37,475 bases of DNA from Candidatus Omnitrophota bacterium (GCA_030632085.1 DAOVJY010000005.1:1-37475); one strand, 5' to 3'; positions 23,102-32,015 are shown, counted from the stretch's first letter. Numbers and translations: made by a program. The notes: generated from the letters alone by a model not told the origin.

Positions 23102-24061
23102 TTATTCCTTTGTCCAGATTCTTAAGTTCAAATTTAAGTCTTTCACTATGCCTGTCACCAACTCTAAGTCCTGATAATATTCGACAACTTGTGAAAAATC
23201 AATCAGGCTTTTAAAAACTCGGGGTTCAAACAAATCTTTCGCGAAAGCTATAGCCACATATATTTTTGAACCCACAAATGATAGAAACACTTTTCTACCC
23301 GTTTTCTTCTTGAAATCGACAATGCGTTTCATGAGGCTGGTAGATAAAATATAACGAGCCTCTACTTGATCCTCTCCGTAAACTACAAATTCTTTTTCAA
23401 ATTCGGGGTCTTCCAGCTTGATTAGCTGCCCCCTGGAAGCATTCATCTTCTGCAGGAAATTGCCAAAACTCCCAAATAAACGCTCTGCCGTATCCGGCAG
23501 GACGATCGTAACCCCTTTAAAATATTTATTAAAATCCCCCACGAAAAACAGGCCTTTAAAAATCGTATGCCAATGCCTATTGCCTTTTGAATCCCTGGTT
23601 TCATATTCCGAGTGAATTTCCGAAAATTCTATCTTGGTTTTACCCAGCAGGCCGCTGACATAATCATCCCCTTTATGCCTGTCCGGGTGCCTGTTAAAAA
23701 TTTTACTTTTAATGAAATCACTCGTGGGAATATAGGCGTTTCTCTGATATTTCAAATTAGCATCAATAAAATGGACAATATTCTCAATTACTCCGCTTTT
23801 AAAATTCTTTACATAATCATTCACCAGCCATTTATATATACCGACAACCGCCGCGATAGCTATAAAACCTCCAAAAAATATACCTTGCGGCGGAACCTTA
23901 ATCGCAAAAAGTAGTATTAATATGCCGATAAACAAAACAATAACAATGCCATTAACAAGGCATACTTTTTTTAATACCCGCTTACGTTGTTCTTCCAGCT
24001 TTAAAAGCTTGGGCATTAATGCCGTATTGTAATAATTCCCTAATTCTTCTAAGCTTCTCAT
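23102..24061 (-). CDS. DUF3137 domain membrane protein
   Basis: Two hydrophobic helices (about 34-54, LVNGIVIVLFIGILILLFAI, and 61-78, FFGGFIAIAAVVGIYKWL) follow a helical N-terminus. Then comes a soluble domain with SEIHSEYETRDSKGNRHWHT, IFKGLFFVGDFNKYFKGVTI, VYGEDQVEARYILSTSLMKR and GSKIYVAIAFAKDLFEP. This matches the DUF3137 family, which is commonly paired with LemA, as here (16 bp after lemA). The biochemical role is unknown; a membrane partner or effector of LemA is an inference from the pairing. The length of 319 aa is normal. Confidence 0.85.
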   Translation of the reverse strand: MRSLEELGNYYNTALMPKLLKLEEQRKRVLKKVCLVNGIVIVLFIGILILLFAIKVPPQGIFFGGFIAIAAVVGIYKWLVNDYVKNFKSGVIENIVHFIDANLKYQRNAYIPTSDFIKSKIFNRHPDRHKGDDYVSGLLGKTKIEFSEIHSEYETRDSKGNRHWHTIFKGLFFVGDFNKYFKGVTIVLPDTAERLFGSFGNFLQKMNASRGQLIKLEDPEFEKEFVVYGEDQVEARYILSTSLMKRIVDFKKKTGRKVFLSFVGSKIYVAIAFAKDLFEPRVFKSLIDFSQVVEYYQDLELVTGIVKDLNLNLRIWTKE

Positions 24062-24077
24062 ATTGCTTTATATTGAC

Positions 24078-24635
24078 TCACTTTTTAAAAAGTTCTTTGA
24101 CGTTGACGTTTTTTCTCTGAGCTTCCGGAATTTCAAAAAGATTTCTTGTAGCTAACTTCATCATAGAAGCCATGGCATTCGTAGGAAACATTTCGACGGC
24201 ATTATTATAATCGGTTACAACCGCGTTATAAGTACGCCTGGCCGCTGAAATCTGTTCTTCAATTTCATTCATAGACCTCTGAAGCTGCATAAAGTTTTCA
24301 TTAGCTTTAAGTTGCGGATAATTCTCCACAGCCACCATAATACCGCTCAAGAGTTTGTTCATTTTGTTTTCCACGTCAACTCTTTGATTATCGCTAACAT
24401 TACCGGATACCGCCTTAGCTCTTAGCTCTGTAATTTCAGTTAACGTACCTCTTTCGTGCTTCATATACTGCTGGACGGTTGAAACCAGATTTGGAATCAG
24501 GTCGTATCTTTTCTTTAAAAGCGTATCAATTGAAGCAAAAGTATTATTAACATTATTCTTCTTGCCAATCATGGCGTTATACAACCCCACAAAGAAAAGC
24601 ACACCCACTGCAATAATAACAATAAGTACAATCAT
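24078..24635 (-). CDS. lemA: LemA family protein
   Basis: An N-terminal transmembrane helix (MIVLIVIIAVGVLFFVGLYN) is followed by the conserved LemA segment LLKKRYDLIPNLVSTVQQYM, then long helices (ENYPQLKANENFMQLQRSMN, EIEEQISAARRTYNAVVTDY) and the NAVEMFPTNAMASM motif. The family is a four-helix-type membrane-anchored protein of unclear function. The ATG at 24635 is preferred over one two codons earlier because GGAGG is only 1 nt from the first but 7 nt from the second. Hairpin element copy B lies immediately upstream. It leads the lemA-DUF3137-hydrolase unit. Confidence 0.93.
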   Translation of the reverse strand: MIVLIVIIAVGVLFFVGLYNAMIGKKNNVNNTFASIDTLLKKRYDLIPNLVSTVQQYMKHERGTLTEITELRAKAVSGNVSDNQRVDVENKMNKLLSGIMVAVENYPQLKANENFMQLQRSMNEIEEQISAARRTYNAVVTDYNNAVEMFPTNAMASMMKLATRNLFEIPEAQRKNVNVKELFKK

Positions 24636-24643
24636 CTTCATAC

Positions 24644-24771
24644 CTCCTTAATGAGACCACAATTTACGGAACATAGTGAACGTAAATTGTATGGTCGAAT
24701 TAACTCCGAAGCTTAAAGGTAAATTATCAAAGAGAATTTACCTTTGTTTAAGCGAGGAGTCTATTAACTTC
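24644..24771 (-). repeat. Hairpin element, copy B (upstream of lemA), loop inverted relative to copy A
   Basis: It matches 22184-22311 base for base in both stems and the TTAATTC linker. The 12-nt loop at 24669-24680 reads GAACATAGTGAA, the exact reverse complement of the copy-A loop. The arms ACAATTTACG / CGTAAATTGT are at 24659-24668 and 24681-24690. Only two bases differ at the outer edge. Confidence 0.93.
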
Positions 24772-24780
24772 TCTAATTAA

Positions 24781-24815
24781 CCCCCCTGCGTGCTTTCTTT
24801 AGAAAACAAGGGGGG
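24781..24815 (-). terminator. Stem-loop after the glycan cluster
   Basis: CCCCCC and GGGGGG arms enclose a 23-nt loop that itself contains TTTCT/AGAAA. It lies 31 bp beyond the last glycosyltransferase stop. On the minus strand only TTAATTAG follows, so termination would be weak or of another type. Confidence 0.5.
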
Positions 24816-24845
24816 ATATACGCTCAAATTATTCTTTTAACTTCT

Positions 24846-25874
24846 TCATGATACCATTTTTGAGAGATTCCAGCAAAAAAATTTGTAAATCTTCTTATTG
24901 ATAAAGCCTCTTCTTTTCCTTTCAATTCTATCTTGTAAAATCGAAGGAAAATTAAAAATTATCCAAAACCTTGCTTTTATAAATAAACAAAACATCTCAA
25001 AAGCGCCTAAATTCTTCAAATATTTATATCCTTTACTTTTTCTATTAAAAATTTGATGTACAAAAATGCAAAAAATTTTGAAAATGAAAAAAACTTCGCC
25101 TAAAATGATTAGGTATAGTGGATAATTTAAAATTTCATTTAACATCCTATTTTTTTCGGAATGAAACATTTTTAACTTAGAATACTTTCCTGCTGTTTTT
25201 GAATGCTTATGGTAAACTACAGCATTTGCAATAGACACGCCTTTATATGACTTACAATTCAATCGAATACCTAAATCTACATCTTCATTGTAAGCAAAAT
25301 ATAACTCATCAAAAAATTGCTTGTTTTTAATTTTTACATTTTGAAGACTCTTATTTAAATAAATAGACCCCGCGCCACAAGCGCTAAAAATCTTTCTTAT
25401 TTTATTTGTACCGTTAAATTTATTGTACCGATTTTTTGAAATCGCCGAACCATCTGGATAAAGAATATCCTCATCTGTACATATTATATCAGTGTTTGGA
25501 TAGAACATTATCCTCGATGATCCAAAATCAGCATGAGAAGCCTTTAATCCTCCAACGAGATTAGTAAGCCAATTTTTATCAACTATGCAATCATTATTTA
25601 GATTTACAATGTATTCAAAATCATAATCCTGCGCCCAATTTATCCCGTCATTATTACCGCCGGCAAATCCTCTATTTGTCTCGTTTTGGATTAAATGAAG
25701 AGCTGGAAACATTTCTTTCAACCTGATTCCTTCATTATTAGCTGAACCATTATCCACCAAAACAACTTTATAATTCTTGTACTCTAATTTTTTTAAAGAA
25801 TTCAGGCATTCAACAGTATCATCAAACCCATTCCAGTTAAGAATTATTATTGCAACTTTGGATTTTTTTTGCAT
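24846..25874 (-). CDS. Glycosyltransferase family 2 (rhamnosyltransferase-like)
   Basis: The GT-A start VAIIILNWNGFDDTVECLNS is followed by VVLVDNGSANN, NRGFAGGNNDGINWA and the nucleotide-sugar/metal site NLNNDCIVDKNW (DxD-like). This is the layout of WbbL/RfbF-type inverting GT2 enzymes that add sugars to surface polysaccharides. A hydrophobic stretch near 250-275 (LYLIILGEVFFIFKIFCIF) suggests inner-membrane association. It is the last gene of the cluster, 2 bp after its neighbour. The sugar donor cannot be read from sequence. Confidence 0.9.
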   Translation of the reverse strand: MQKKSKVAIIILNWNGFDDTVECLNSLKKLEYKNYKVVLVDNGSANNEGIRLKEMFPALHLIQNETNRGFAGGNNDGINWAQDYDFEYIVNLNNDCIVDKNWLTNLVGGLKASHADFGSSRIMFYPNTDIICTDEDILYPDGSAISKNRYNKFNGTNKIRKIFSACGAGSIYLNKSLQNVKIKNKQFFDELYFAYNEDVDLGIRLNCKSYKGVSIANAVVYHKHSKTAGKYSKLKMFHSEKNRMLNEILNYPLYLIILGEVFFIFKIFCIFVHQIFNRKSKGYKYLKNLGAFEMFCLFIKARFWIIFNFPSILQDRIERKRRGFINKKIYKFFCWNLSKMVS

Positions 25875-25876
25875 AA

Positions 25877-26800
25877 TTATTTATCTAAAAACCTCGTGAA
25901 CAAATTTTTATATGCTCTCTGTCCTAAAAAAGAAAGGATAAACAATACTAAGCTTGTAACATAAAAAGGATACTCCATTAGAGCTTTCATCAAATATTTT
26001 CTTCCCTTTTCTATATTGCCATATAAACATAAATAATGGGCTAAATGTATGTATCTTTTCGCCAATGCTTTTTTATTTTTTTTAAACTCATCAAAGTGCT
26101 TATTTAAAATATATTCCACAGCTATTATTAATTTTTCATAATCTATACTTATACTATCGCTTGTATAATAAGCATTTACTAACGGCTCCTTCAAATATTT
26201 AAAATCATAACGCTTTGAAATCCTAATCCATAATTCCCAATCCTGCAGGCAGGGAAGCGATTCATCAAATAATCCAGTTTCTGAAAAACACTCTTTTTTT
26301 ACTACAGCAGCCGGAAGAGGAATAAAATTCCCCATTAGAAGCGCGTTGTGTATATTTCCTTCTTTCTTAAAAATCTTATTGGCCGGCACATAATTTTTTT
26401 TATCACTCTTTATTCTCCATATTCCTGTATAAATAACGCCGATTTTCGACGATGTAGTTTCAAATTCTTTCATCTGCATTTTTAGTTTTTCGTGATGCCA
26501 CTCATCGTCAGTATCCTGAAAGGCAATAAACTCCCCCTTTGCATTATCTATCCCGATGTTTCTGGCAGCAGCAGCCCCTCTGTTTTCTTCAAGTTTAATA
26601 TATCTAATCCTTGCATCATTGCAATCCTTTACCACCTCTTTCGTTCCGTCAATTGAACCATCATCAACAACAATTACCTCAAACTCTTTATATGTCTGAT
26701 TTAAAAGACTCTCAATGGCTCGTTGAAGTAAATGTGCTCTATTATGAGCCGGAATAATAATACTCACTTTCGGAGTTTCATTTTTTCTCATAGCGCACAC
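25877..26800 (-). CDS. Glycosyltransferase family 2
   Basis: Classic GT2 motifs: VSIIIPAHNRAHLLQRAIES, VIVVDDGSIDGTKEV, ENRGAAAARNIGIDNAKGEF and IAFQDTDDEWHHEKL (catalytic metal DxDD), then LPCLQDWELWIRISKRYDF. The C-terminus is hydrophobic (YPFYVTSLVLFILSFLG). A GTG at 26800 has the better ribosome-site spacing (AAAGG, 6 nt), while an ATG at 26791 (MRKNETPKV) is a fair alternative. It lies 34 bp downstream of the GT4 gene in the surface-glycan cluster. The acceptor and donor are unknown. Confidence 0.9.
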   Translation of the reverse strand: MCAMRKNETPKVSIIIPAHNRAHLLQRAIESLLNQTYKEFEVIVVDDGSIDGTKEVVKDCNDARIRYIKLEENRGAAAARNIGIDNAKGEFIAFQDTDDEWHHEKLKMQMKEFETTSSKIGVIYTGIWRIKSDKKNYVPANKIFKKEGNIHNALLMGNFIPLPAAVVKKECFSETGLFDESLPCLQDWELWIRISKRYDFKYLKEPLVNAYYTSDSISIDYEKLIIAVEYILNKHFDEFKKNKKALAKRYIHLAHYLCLYGNIEKGRKYLMKALMEYPFYVTSLVLFILSFLGQRAYKNLFTRFLDK

Positions 26801-26834
26801 ATATTACCTTTAGCATTTTATCATTGTGTAAAGT

Positions 26835-27998
26835 CTATTCGTATTTTTTAAATATCTTTACTAACTTGGTTTCCATTGCATCCCAACTGTATTTTTCTAT
26901 ACATTTTTGCCGGGCATTCCGACCCATTTTTTCTGCCTCTTCAGGATTATTTAAAATATCTTGGGTGGTTTTTGCCAATTGTTTTGGGTGTTCTGGATCC
27001 ACAATCCAACCGCACCCACCCAAAATTTCAGGGAGATCAGACACTCTGGTAGCAATTATCGGTTTGGCCATAGCCATGGCATCAAAAACTTTTGCCGGAA
27101 TCTGGGCAATTGTTGCCGAATTCTTTCTCTGGGGAATAACAACAATATCAGACATTGATAAAAACTCTGGAACGCTATCAAAAGGCTGTAAGCCAAACTG
27201 CACAAAGCGCCTGCCTAAAAGACTCCTAGCTTTTTTCAATAACAAGCGGCAATAATCGTTATTATCAACACCCACAAGTACCAATACAACATTTTCATTT
27301 TTTATCAGGCTTACCGCCTCTATCAGGTCCTCTATGCCTTTCCAGACCCTTGGAGTACCAAAGAACATTGCCACCTTCTTCTCCCTGCCTATTTTATACT
27401 TATCTCTTACTGAATGCTTATTAAATTTAGCGGGATTGAATAACTCTGTGTCTCTGGCGTGCCAGATTATCTCTCCACCGAATTTATTCTGCAGATACCG
27501 GCTTGAGACGGTTATCTCATCAGCATGCTTAACCAGCTTTTCCATAAACCAAGCACTCAAATATGATCCCGTCCGATAAGGAAAAAAAGTATTTTTTACA
27601 AACATCTTTATGGAATTCTTTAAAGGCAAACTTTTATACGACTCTACAATAAATGCCAGGTCATTGTCTTCAATATCAAGAATGAGGGGCTTTTTGTCGA
27701 AAAGCTTCTTTGCCAGGCCTGCTCCAAAACTCGTCAGGAGAGGTTTGGACACATAGACAACATCTCCATCTATCTTTTTGGCTAATTCCCCAATTTGCAG
27801 ATAAGGTTTAAATATGCCGCAAATCTCAACGGATTTATATCTTATGCTTTTATCACCAACAACAGGTTCCCAGATTCCATCACCAAAAACAGGCCCAACA
27901 ATTTCCACCTCATAATGTCTTTGGAGAATTTTAGCTAATAAGTATGCCCTACCGAGGCAGTTGTGGGACAAATCTGGAGTTAGGATTGAGATTTTCAT
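26835..27998 (-). CDS. Glycosyltransferase family 4 (GT-B fold)
   Basis: The N-terminus MKISILTPDLSHNCLGRAYL and the C-terminal domain MFFGTPRVWKGIEDLIEAVS, PEFLSMSDIVVIPQRKNSAT, AKVFDAMAMAKPIIATRVSD and PEILGGCGWIVDPEHP are typical of retaining GT4 enzymes. The usual E-x7-E motif is altered around AQIPAKVFDAMA. The ATG at 27998 overlaps the methyltransferase stop (ATGA); an in-frame start nine codons earlier would lie deeper in that gene and is less likely. At 387 aa it is a normal length for glycan-chain assembly. Confidence 0.88.
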   Translation of the reverse strand: MKISILTPDLSHNCLGRAYLLAKILQRHYEVEIVGPVFGDGIWEPVVGDKSIRYKSVEICGIFKPYLQIGELAKKIDGDVVYVSKPLLTSFGAGLAKKLFDKKPLILDIEDNDLAFIVESYKSLPLKNSIKMFVKNTFFPYRTGSYLSAWFMEKLVKHADEITVSSRYLQNKFGGEIIWHARDTELFNPAKFNKHSVRDKYKIGREKKVAMFFGTPRVWKGIEDLIEAVSLIKNENVVLVLVGVDNNDYCRLLLKKARSLLGRRFVQFGLQPFDSVPEFLSMSDIVVIPQRKNSATIAQIPAKVFDAMAMAKPIIATRVSDLPEILGGCGWIVDPEHPKQLAKTTQDILNNPEEAEKMGRNARQKCIEKYSWDAMETKLVKIFKKYE

Positions 27999-28744
27999 GG
28001 GCTGTCGCTCTTTGATTTTTTGCAAACAACGATAATATAGCGATATTCCTTTTTAGATGAAACTTTTTCTAACTCTGGATTTCCTCTTCCTGGATCATAT
28101 ATTATAGGTAAAACTTTTCTCGCTATTCTTTCAAAAAGGGGTAAGAAGAGCAGCCTACTTATTGATCTTTGACCATAAACTTCTAAAATTTTAAAATAAC
28201 GGCCTAATGCTGAAACAAATTCCCCAGTTGAATATTCCTTTACGTGGAAAGGGTTATCCGGATGGTCGTTAATTGACCTACCGGGTGATGTTAATTTTCG
28301 ATTTGGGCTTGAGATAATAAGTAAACCTGTTGGTTTTAAAACCCTCTTTAGTTCCATAAATGCTTTTTCTTGATTTTGAACGTGTTCAACGGTTTCAAAA
28401 CAAGTAATCACATCAAAATAATTTTTTGGAAAATTAATATCTAGTATATTTCCAACTTTAAATTCTAATCCCTTTATTTGATAATGAGTTTGTGCAAAGT
28501 CTATGGCCTCACTTGAAATATCTACACCGGTGGTCTTTACAATTTCACTATCGCAAAGGATCCGTGACCCGTATCCAGTCCCACAGGATATATCCAAAAC
28601 CTTTTTCCCTCTAACATATCTACTCGCAAATTTATAGCGCGCAACATGATCTACCCATATTCTCATAGGAGTATTTCCTTCAATAATTCTTTCGCCTGTA
28701 AATATTAAATTGCATTTTTTTTCTACATGATCACGAAAAAACAT
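27995..28744 (-). CDS. Class I SAM-dependent methyltransferase
   Basis: The SAM-binding motif VLDISCGTGYGSRIL is followed by TGVDISSEAIDFAQTHY, GNILDINFPKNYFDVITCFE, TVEHVQNQEKAFMELKRVLK and GLLIISSPNRKLTSPGRS, the full Rossmann-type order of a small-molecule methyltransferase (Methyltransf_11/23 type). Position in the cluster suggests it methylates a sugar or the glycan chain end, which can cap O-antigen. That role is inferred. It overlaps the preceding gene by 14 bp and the GT4 gene by 4 bp, so translation is coupled. Confidence 0.88.
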   Translation of the reverse strand: MFFRDHVEKKCNLIFTGERIIEGNTPMRIWVDHVARYKFASRYVRGKKVLDISCGTGYGSRILCDSEIVKTTGVDISSEAIDFAQTHYQIKGLEFKVGNILDINFPKNYFDVITCFETVEHVQNQEKAFMELKRVLKPTGLLIISSPNRKLTSPGRSINDHPDNPFHVKEYSTGEFVSALGRYFKILEVYGQRSISRLLFLPLFERIARKVLPIIYDPGRGNPELEKVSSKKEYRYIIVVCKKSKSDSP

Positions 28745-29411
28745 TCTTATATTTATCCTTTATACATTCGACTCTTATGCAGGGCCATTCTTTGGCATGA
28801 TAATCTCGCGCATTTTTCTTTTCAATATTGGTAAATCTGCACTCTTCTAATGCTCTTCTTAATCTTTTGAAATTATACCCAAAGAGATGATAGTCTCCTT
28901 TAAATCTTTGTAACCCAAAAATACCATCTAACTGTCTTTCATCACCCTTCAAATACTTCGTCACGATTTCATCAAAATCGGGGCATTCAATAATTAATCT
29001 TCCGCCAGGAATTAAAATCCTACACCACTCTCTCAAGGCCTTTGACAAATCGTGTCTTGGCAAATGTTCAACGACATGATAAGTTTCAATCAATTCTACT
29101 GAATTATCTGGATATGGTAATTTATTTATATAACAAACTAAATTTGTAGCTGTTGTTTTTCTCAAGTCAATATTTATATAGCCTTCAAAATAACGACTTC
29201 CACAACCTAAATGCAATTTTAATGGCTTTTTATCTTTTATCCCAAATTTGTATTTCCACTTAATTAAAATAGATCCTATACTACGCCGAATTGCATTTAA
29301 TAAACTTGAACTGTAATAAGCTTTACTTAGCTCACTTGCTTTCTTATATAATGAAGTTTTGAATCGCCTATCTATCCCGATTAGGATTCCTTTGATAAAG
29401 GTTTTAATCAT
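28731..29411 (-). CDS. Class I SAM-dependent methyltransferase
   Basis: KLHLGCGSRYFEGYINIDLR is the SAM-binding loop of the group often found in polysaccharide clusters. It is followed by VELIETYHVVEHLPRHDLSK and LIPGGRLIIECPDFDEIVTK, with a C-terminal KARDYHAKEWPCIRVEC. The first ~60 residues are an unclassified basic helical region. The length is 226 aa. It starts 1 bp past the flippase stop, whose last codons carry its ribosome site (AAGGAG). The substrate is unknown; sugar methylation is the likely role from context. Confidence 0.85.
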   Translation of the reverse strand: MIKTFIKGILIGIDRRFKTSLYKKASELSKAYYSSSLLNAIRRSIGSILIKWKYKFGIKDKKPLKLHLGCGSRYFEGYINIDLRKTTATNLVCYINKLPYPDNSVELIETYHVVEHLPRHDLSKALREWCRILIPGGRLIIECPDFDEIVTKYLKGDERQLDGIFGLQRFKGDYHLFGYNFKRLRRALEECRFTNIEKKNARDYHAKEWPCIRVECIKDKYKNVFS

Positions 29412-29412
29412 G

Positions 29413-30888
29413 CTATCTCCTTAATTTGCCAAATATGTTTTGTAGTTCATGCCGCATTTTATGCCCTGTCTTTATATCTAACAAGTATACAGTCATAAAA
29501 TAAATGCTGCTATATAGAGCCATTATTATAAAAAATTTGACAATACCATTACTGTCTGGCAATAAACCATGCCCCAGAAACGCAACAAAAATCATCATAG
29601 AAACACCGGTAGCGGCTGGAGACATTCTCATAATAAAATCTTTATATTGAGACTGTATAATTTGTTTTGTTTCTGCAATGATTAGTATTAAAGCTAATAT
29701 ATTAGGTATAACAACCGCCAAAGATGCTCCTAAAATACCCCATTGAACAGTTAATGGATAAATAATTACTGCCATCGTGATTAACTGAATGCTAGAAACT
29801 TTTGTCTGAATCTTTGGTCTCCCCACACTATAAAGAATCGGGCCCATTGTTGCCCCGATTGATCGGGTAACCCCAAATACAGACAACGCTTGCATTGCCG
29901 GCACCATCGGCATCCATTTTTCTCCTAAAAATATTTTAGTGAAATCAGGGGCCAAAACAAATATTAAAGCAGCTGCCGGAAAAGATAAAAATGCCGTAAC
30001 TTGTAAAACTTTCAAATATGCTTCCCTTAATTTGGGTATGTCATTTTGCAATTTAGAATAGGCTGGAAAAGTTACTTGAGAAATGATATGCGTGATTTCC
30101 GTTGCCGGTATATTGGAAATTCTGTATGCCATCTGGTAAAAGCCGAGGGCGGCTACGCCAAGCAATTTTCCTACAAAAATATCATCCCCTTGGGTAAGTA
30201 GAAATATTAGTATACTTGAACCAAAAACCCATTTACCAAAGCCAAAAAGCCCCCTTGCTTTTTTCAAATCTCTGCTTAAGCGAGGCCTGTAAGAATGTAT
30301 TAAATAGCTGACAAAACATCTTACTGCGCTTCCTGCCACCAAACCAAAAACAAGAGCCCAGACACTTTTCAATATTAAAGCGGCTGAAACCGCTACTATA
30401 AAATCTGTCAGAACACCGCTTAATTGATAAACAAACTGTTTATTAAACTCCAATTCCTTTTGAAAATAGATAACGCCGATGTTTGTAAAAGACTGAAATA
30501 ATATCGATAGTCCGATAACTCTGATTATCAACGTTGCCGTGGGAGCTTTGAAAAAAATTGCTGCATAGGGCGCGGCAAAATACAAGACAACAAATAAAGC
30601 AATTCCGCGCAGAACTAAAACTGTCCACGCGCTATCAAGATAAGTCTCAATATCGCCCTTTTTCTGAATTAAGGCCTGCTGAAAACCTGTCTGCGAAAAC
30701 GTCTCTAATGTTGCCATGGTTAATAACGCAATTCCCATTAGGCCAAAATCATGGGGTGCAAGAATGCGGGCAAGGATTATAAGCCTACCCAGATTAAAGA
30801 GTTGCTGGACTATTCTGAGTAAAAATACCCAAAGGCCACCTTTGACAACACGGTGAGATAATCTTCCTTTATTTATTTGTTTGGTCAT
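29413..30888 (-). CDS. Wzx-type oligosaccharide flippase (MOP superfamily)
   Basis: About 12-14 hydrophobic segments run through 491 aa. The N-terminus SHRVVKGGLWVFLLRIVQQL, then ILARILAPHDFGLMGIALL, is characteristic of the WzxC/TuaB branch of polysaccharide exporters. It should flip lipid-linked repeat units across the inner membrane. The ATG overlaps the stop of the upstream GT4 gene (ATGA). Its presence marks the cluster as a Wzx-dependent polysaccharide pathway, although no Wzy polymerase is visible nearby. Confidence 0.92.
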   Translation of the reverse strand: MTKQINKGRLSHRVVKGGLWVFLLRIVQQLFNLGRLIILARILAPHDFGLMGIALLTMATLETFSQTGFQQALIQKKGDIETYLDSAWTVLVLRGIALFVVLYFAAPYAAIFFKAPTATLIIRVIGLSILFQSFTNIGVIYFQKELEFNKQFVYQLSGVLTDFIVAVSAALILKSVWALVFGLVAGSAVRCFVSYLIHSYRPRLSRDLKKARGLFGFGKWVFGSSILIFLLTQGDDIFVGKLLGVAALGFYQMAYRISNIPATEITHIISQVTFPAYSKLQNDIPKLREAYLKVLQVTAFLSFPAAALIFVLAPDFTKIFLGEKWMPMVPAMQALSVFGVTRSIGATMGPILYSVGRPKIQTKVSSIQLITMAVIIYPLTVQWGILGASLAVVIPNILALILIIAETKQIIQSQYKDFIMRMSPAATGVSMMIFVAFLGHGLLPDSNGIVKFFIIMALYSSIYFMTVYLLDIKTGHKMRHELQNIFGKLRR

Positions 30889-32015
30889 AATTGGGTTAGT
30901 TTCATTATAACTTCTTTTACTCGTTTTCCTATTACCCTCTCACTACACATCTCTTTATAAACACTATAGCCGTTGGCAGCAATATGTTTGCGTAAAGATT
31001 CATTTTTATTTAATAATACTATCGCGTCTTTGAGGCTGTCGGCACTTGCTCTCTCGCATAAAATCGCATTTTCTTTATTTAATAAGAGCTCCTGTGAAGC
31101 TAAAGTATTTGAGGTAATTATAGGTTTTTTCATAGCCATCGCTTGAAATACCTTATTCGGGATAACGCGATTCGCCTTACCCGACGACCCAAAAATACCT
31201 AAACAAATATCAGATTCGTTAATATATTGCGGCAATTCGTTATACTTTACCCAGTTTACCCAATTAATATTTGATATCTTCAGCCTATCGGCTAATTCCC
31301 TTATTTTTTTATACTCCTGGCCTACGCCTATCATTGTAAATTCAATGTTCTTTTCTTGTTCAAGCAATTTTGCCGCCTCAATAATAAAAGATATTCCGTG
31401 CAGCGGAATAAATTGGCCATAAAATAACACTTTAAACTTATCTCTGCCGTTTCTCAGATTGTTCTCTTTAGGATAAAAAATTGTCTCTTCAGCTCCAACA
31501 AAAACTCTGGCAAATTTATCGTGAGTGAATCCGTAAATTTGACAAAAATATTCTATATGCGCCTCAGTATCCAAAAGCACTTTATCAGCCATGCGGGATG
31601 AAATCTTATCCAGAAAATAACAAAATTTTGCTATTATATTATTTGGTGATACTATTTTTCTATCATTTACAACCGTATCATATAAGGATAAAAAGGCATC
31701 AAAAATTAATGGCCGCTTTTTAATTACAGACAATAGTTTAGCAACAAACATATCAATGTATCCAGGATACCCAACAATAATAACTTTGTGTTCTTGCAAA
31801 CAAAAATATTTGAATATAAGTTTAATATACCCGGGTATAAAGTTTAATAATATTCTTAACTTTGAAAAAATACCTTTTAGTTGACTTTTATCTTCTGTGT
31901 TTTGCCAAATATCGACGTGGCATTCATACACTTCAATACCACTTTGCCTTAACCCCTTAATAATTATGCGATTGCGCGGCTTATTATCATATGTGCCAAA
32001 ATAACATACTTTCAA
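30885..32015 (-). CDS. Glycosyltransferase family 4
   Basis: A GT-B pattern: MKVCYFGTYDNKPRNRIIIK at the start, a hydrophobic patch (RILLNFIPGYIKLIFKYF, about 50-68) for membrane contact, then KVLFYGQFIPLHGISFIIEA, FTMIGVGQEYKKIRELADR, INWVNWVKYNELPQYINESD and NKVFQAMAMKKPIITSNTLA. The E-x7-E motif is again diverged. The initiator is TTG, about 6 nt after AAGG; no ATG in frame fits the family N-terminus. It precedes the flippase with a 4-bp overlap. The donor sugar is unknown. Confidence 0.85.
   Translation of the reverse strand: MKVCYFGTYDNKPRNRIIIKGLRQSGIEVYECHVDIWQNTEDKSQLKGIFSKLRILLNFIPGYIKLIFKYFCLQEHKVIIVGYPGYIDMFVAKLLSVIKKRPLIFDAFLSLYDTVVNDRKIVSPNNIIAKFCYFLDKISSRMADKVLLDTEAHIEYFCQIYGFTHDKFARVFVGAEETIFYPKENNLRNGRDKFKVLFYGQFIPLHGISFIIEAAKLLEQEKNIEFTMIGVGQEYKKIRELADRLKISNINWVNWVKYNELPQYINESDICLGIFGSSGKANRVIPNKVFQAMAMKKPIITSNTLASQELLLNKENAILCERASADSLKDAIVLLNKNESLRKHIAANGYSVYKEMCSERVIGKRVKEVIMKLTQL

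Noticed and set aside
22184-24771. Composite transposon flanked by two repeats
   Set aside because: The intervening genes are lemA, DUF3137 and a hydrolase with no transposase or integrase, and the ~128-bp repeats show no insertion-sequence ends.
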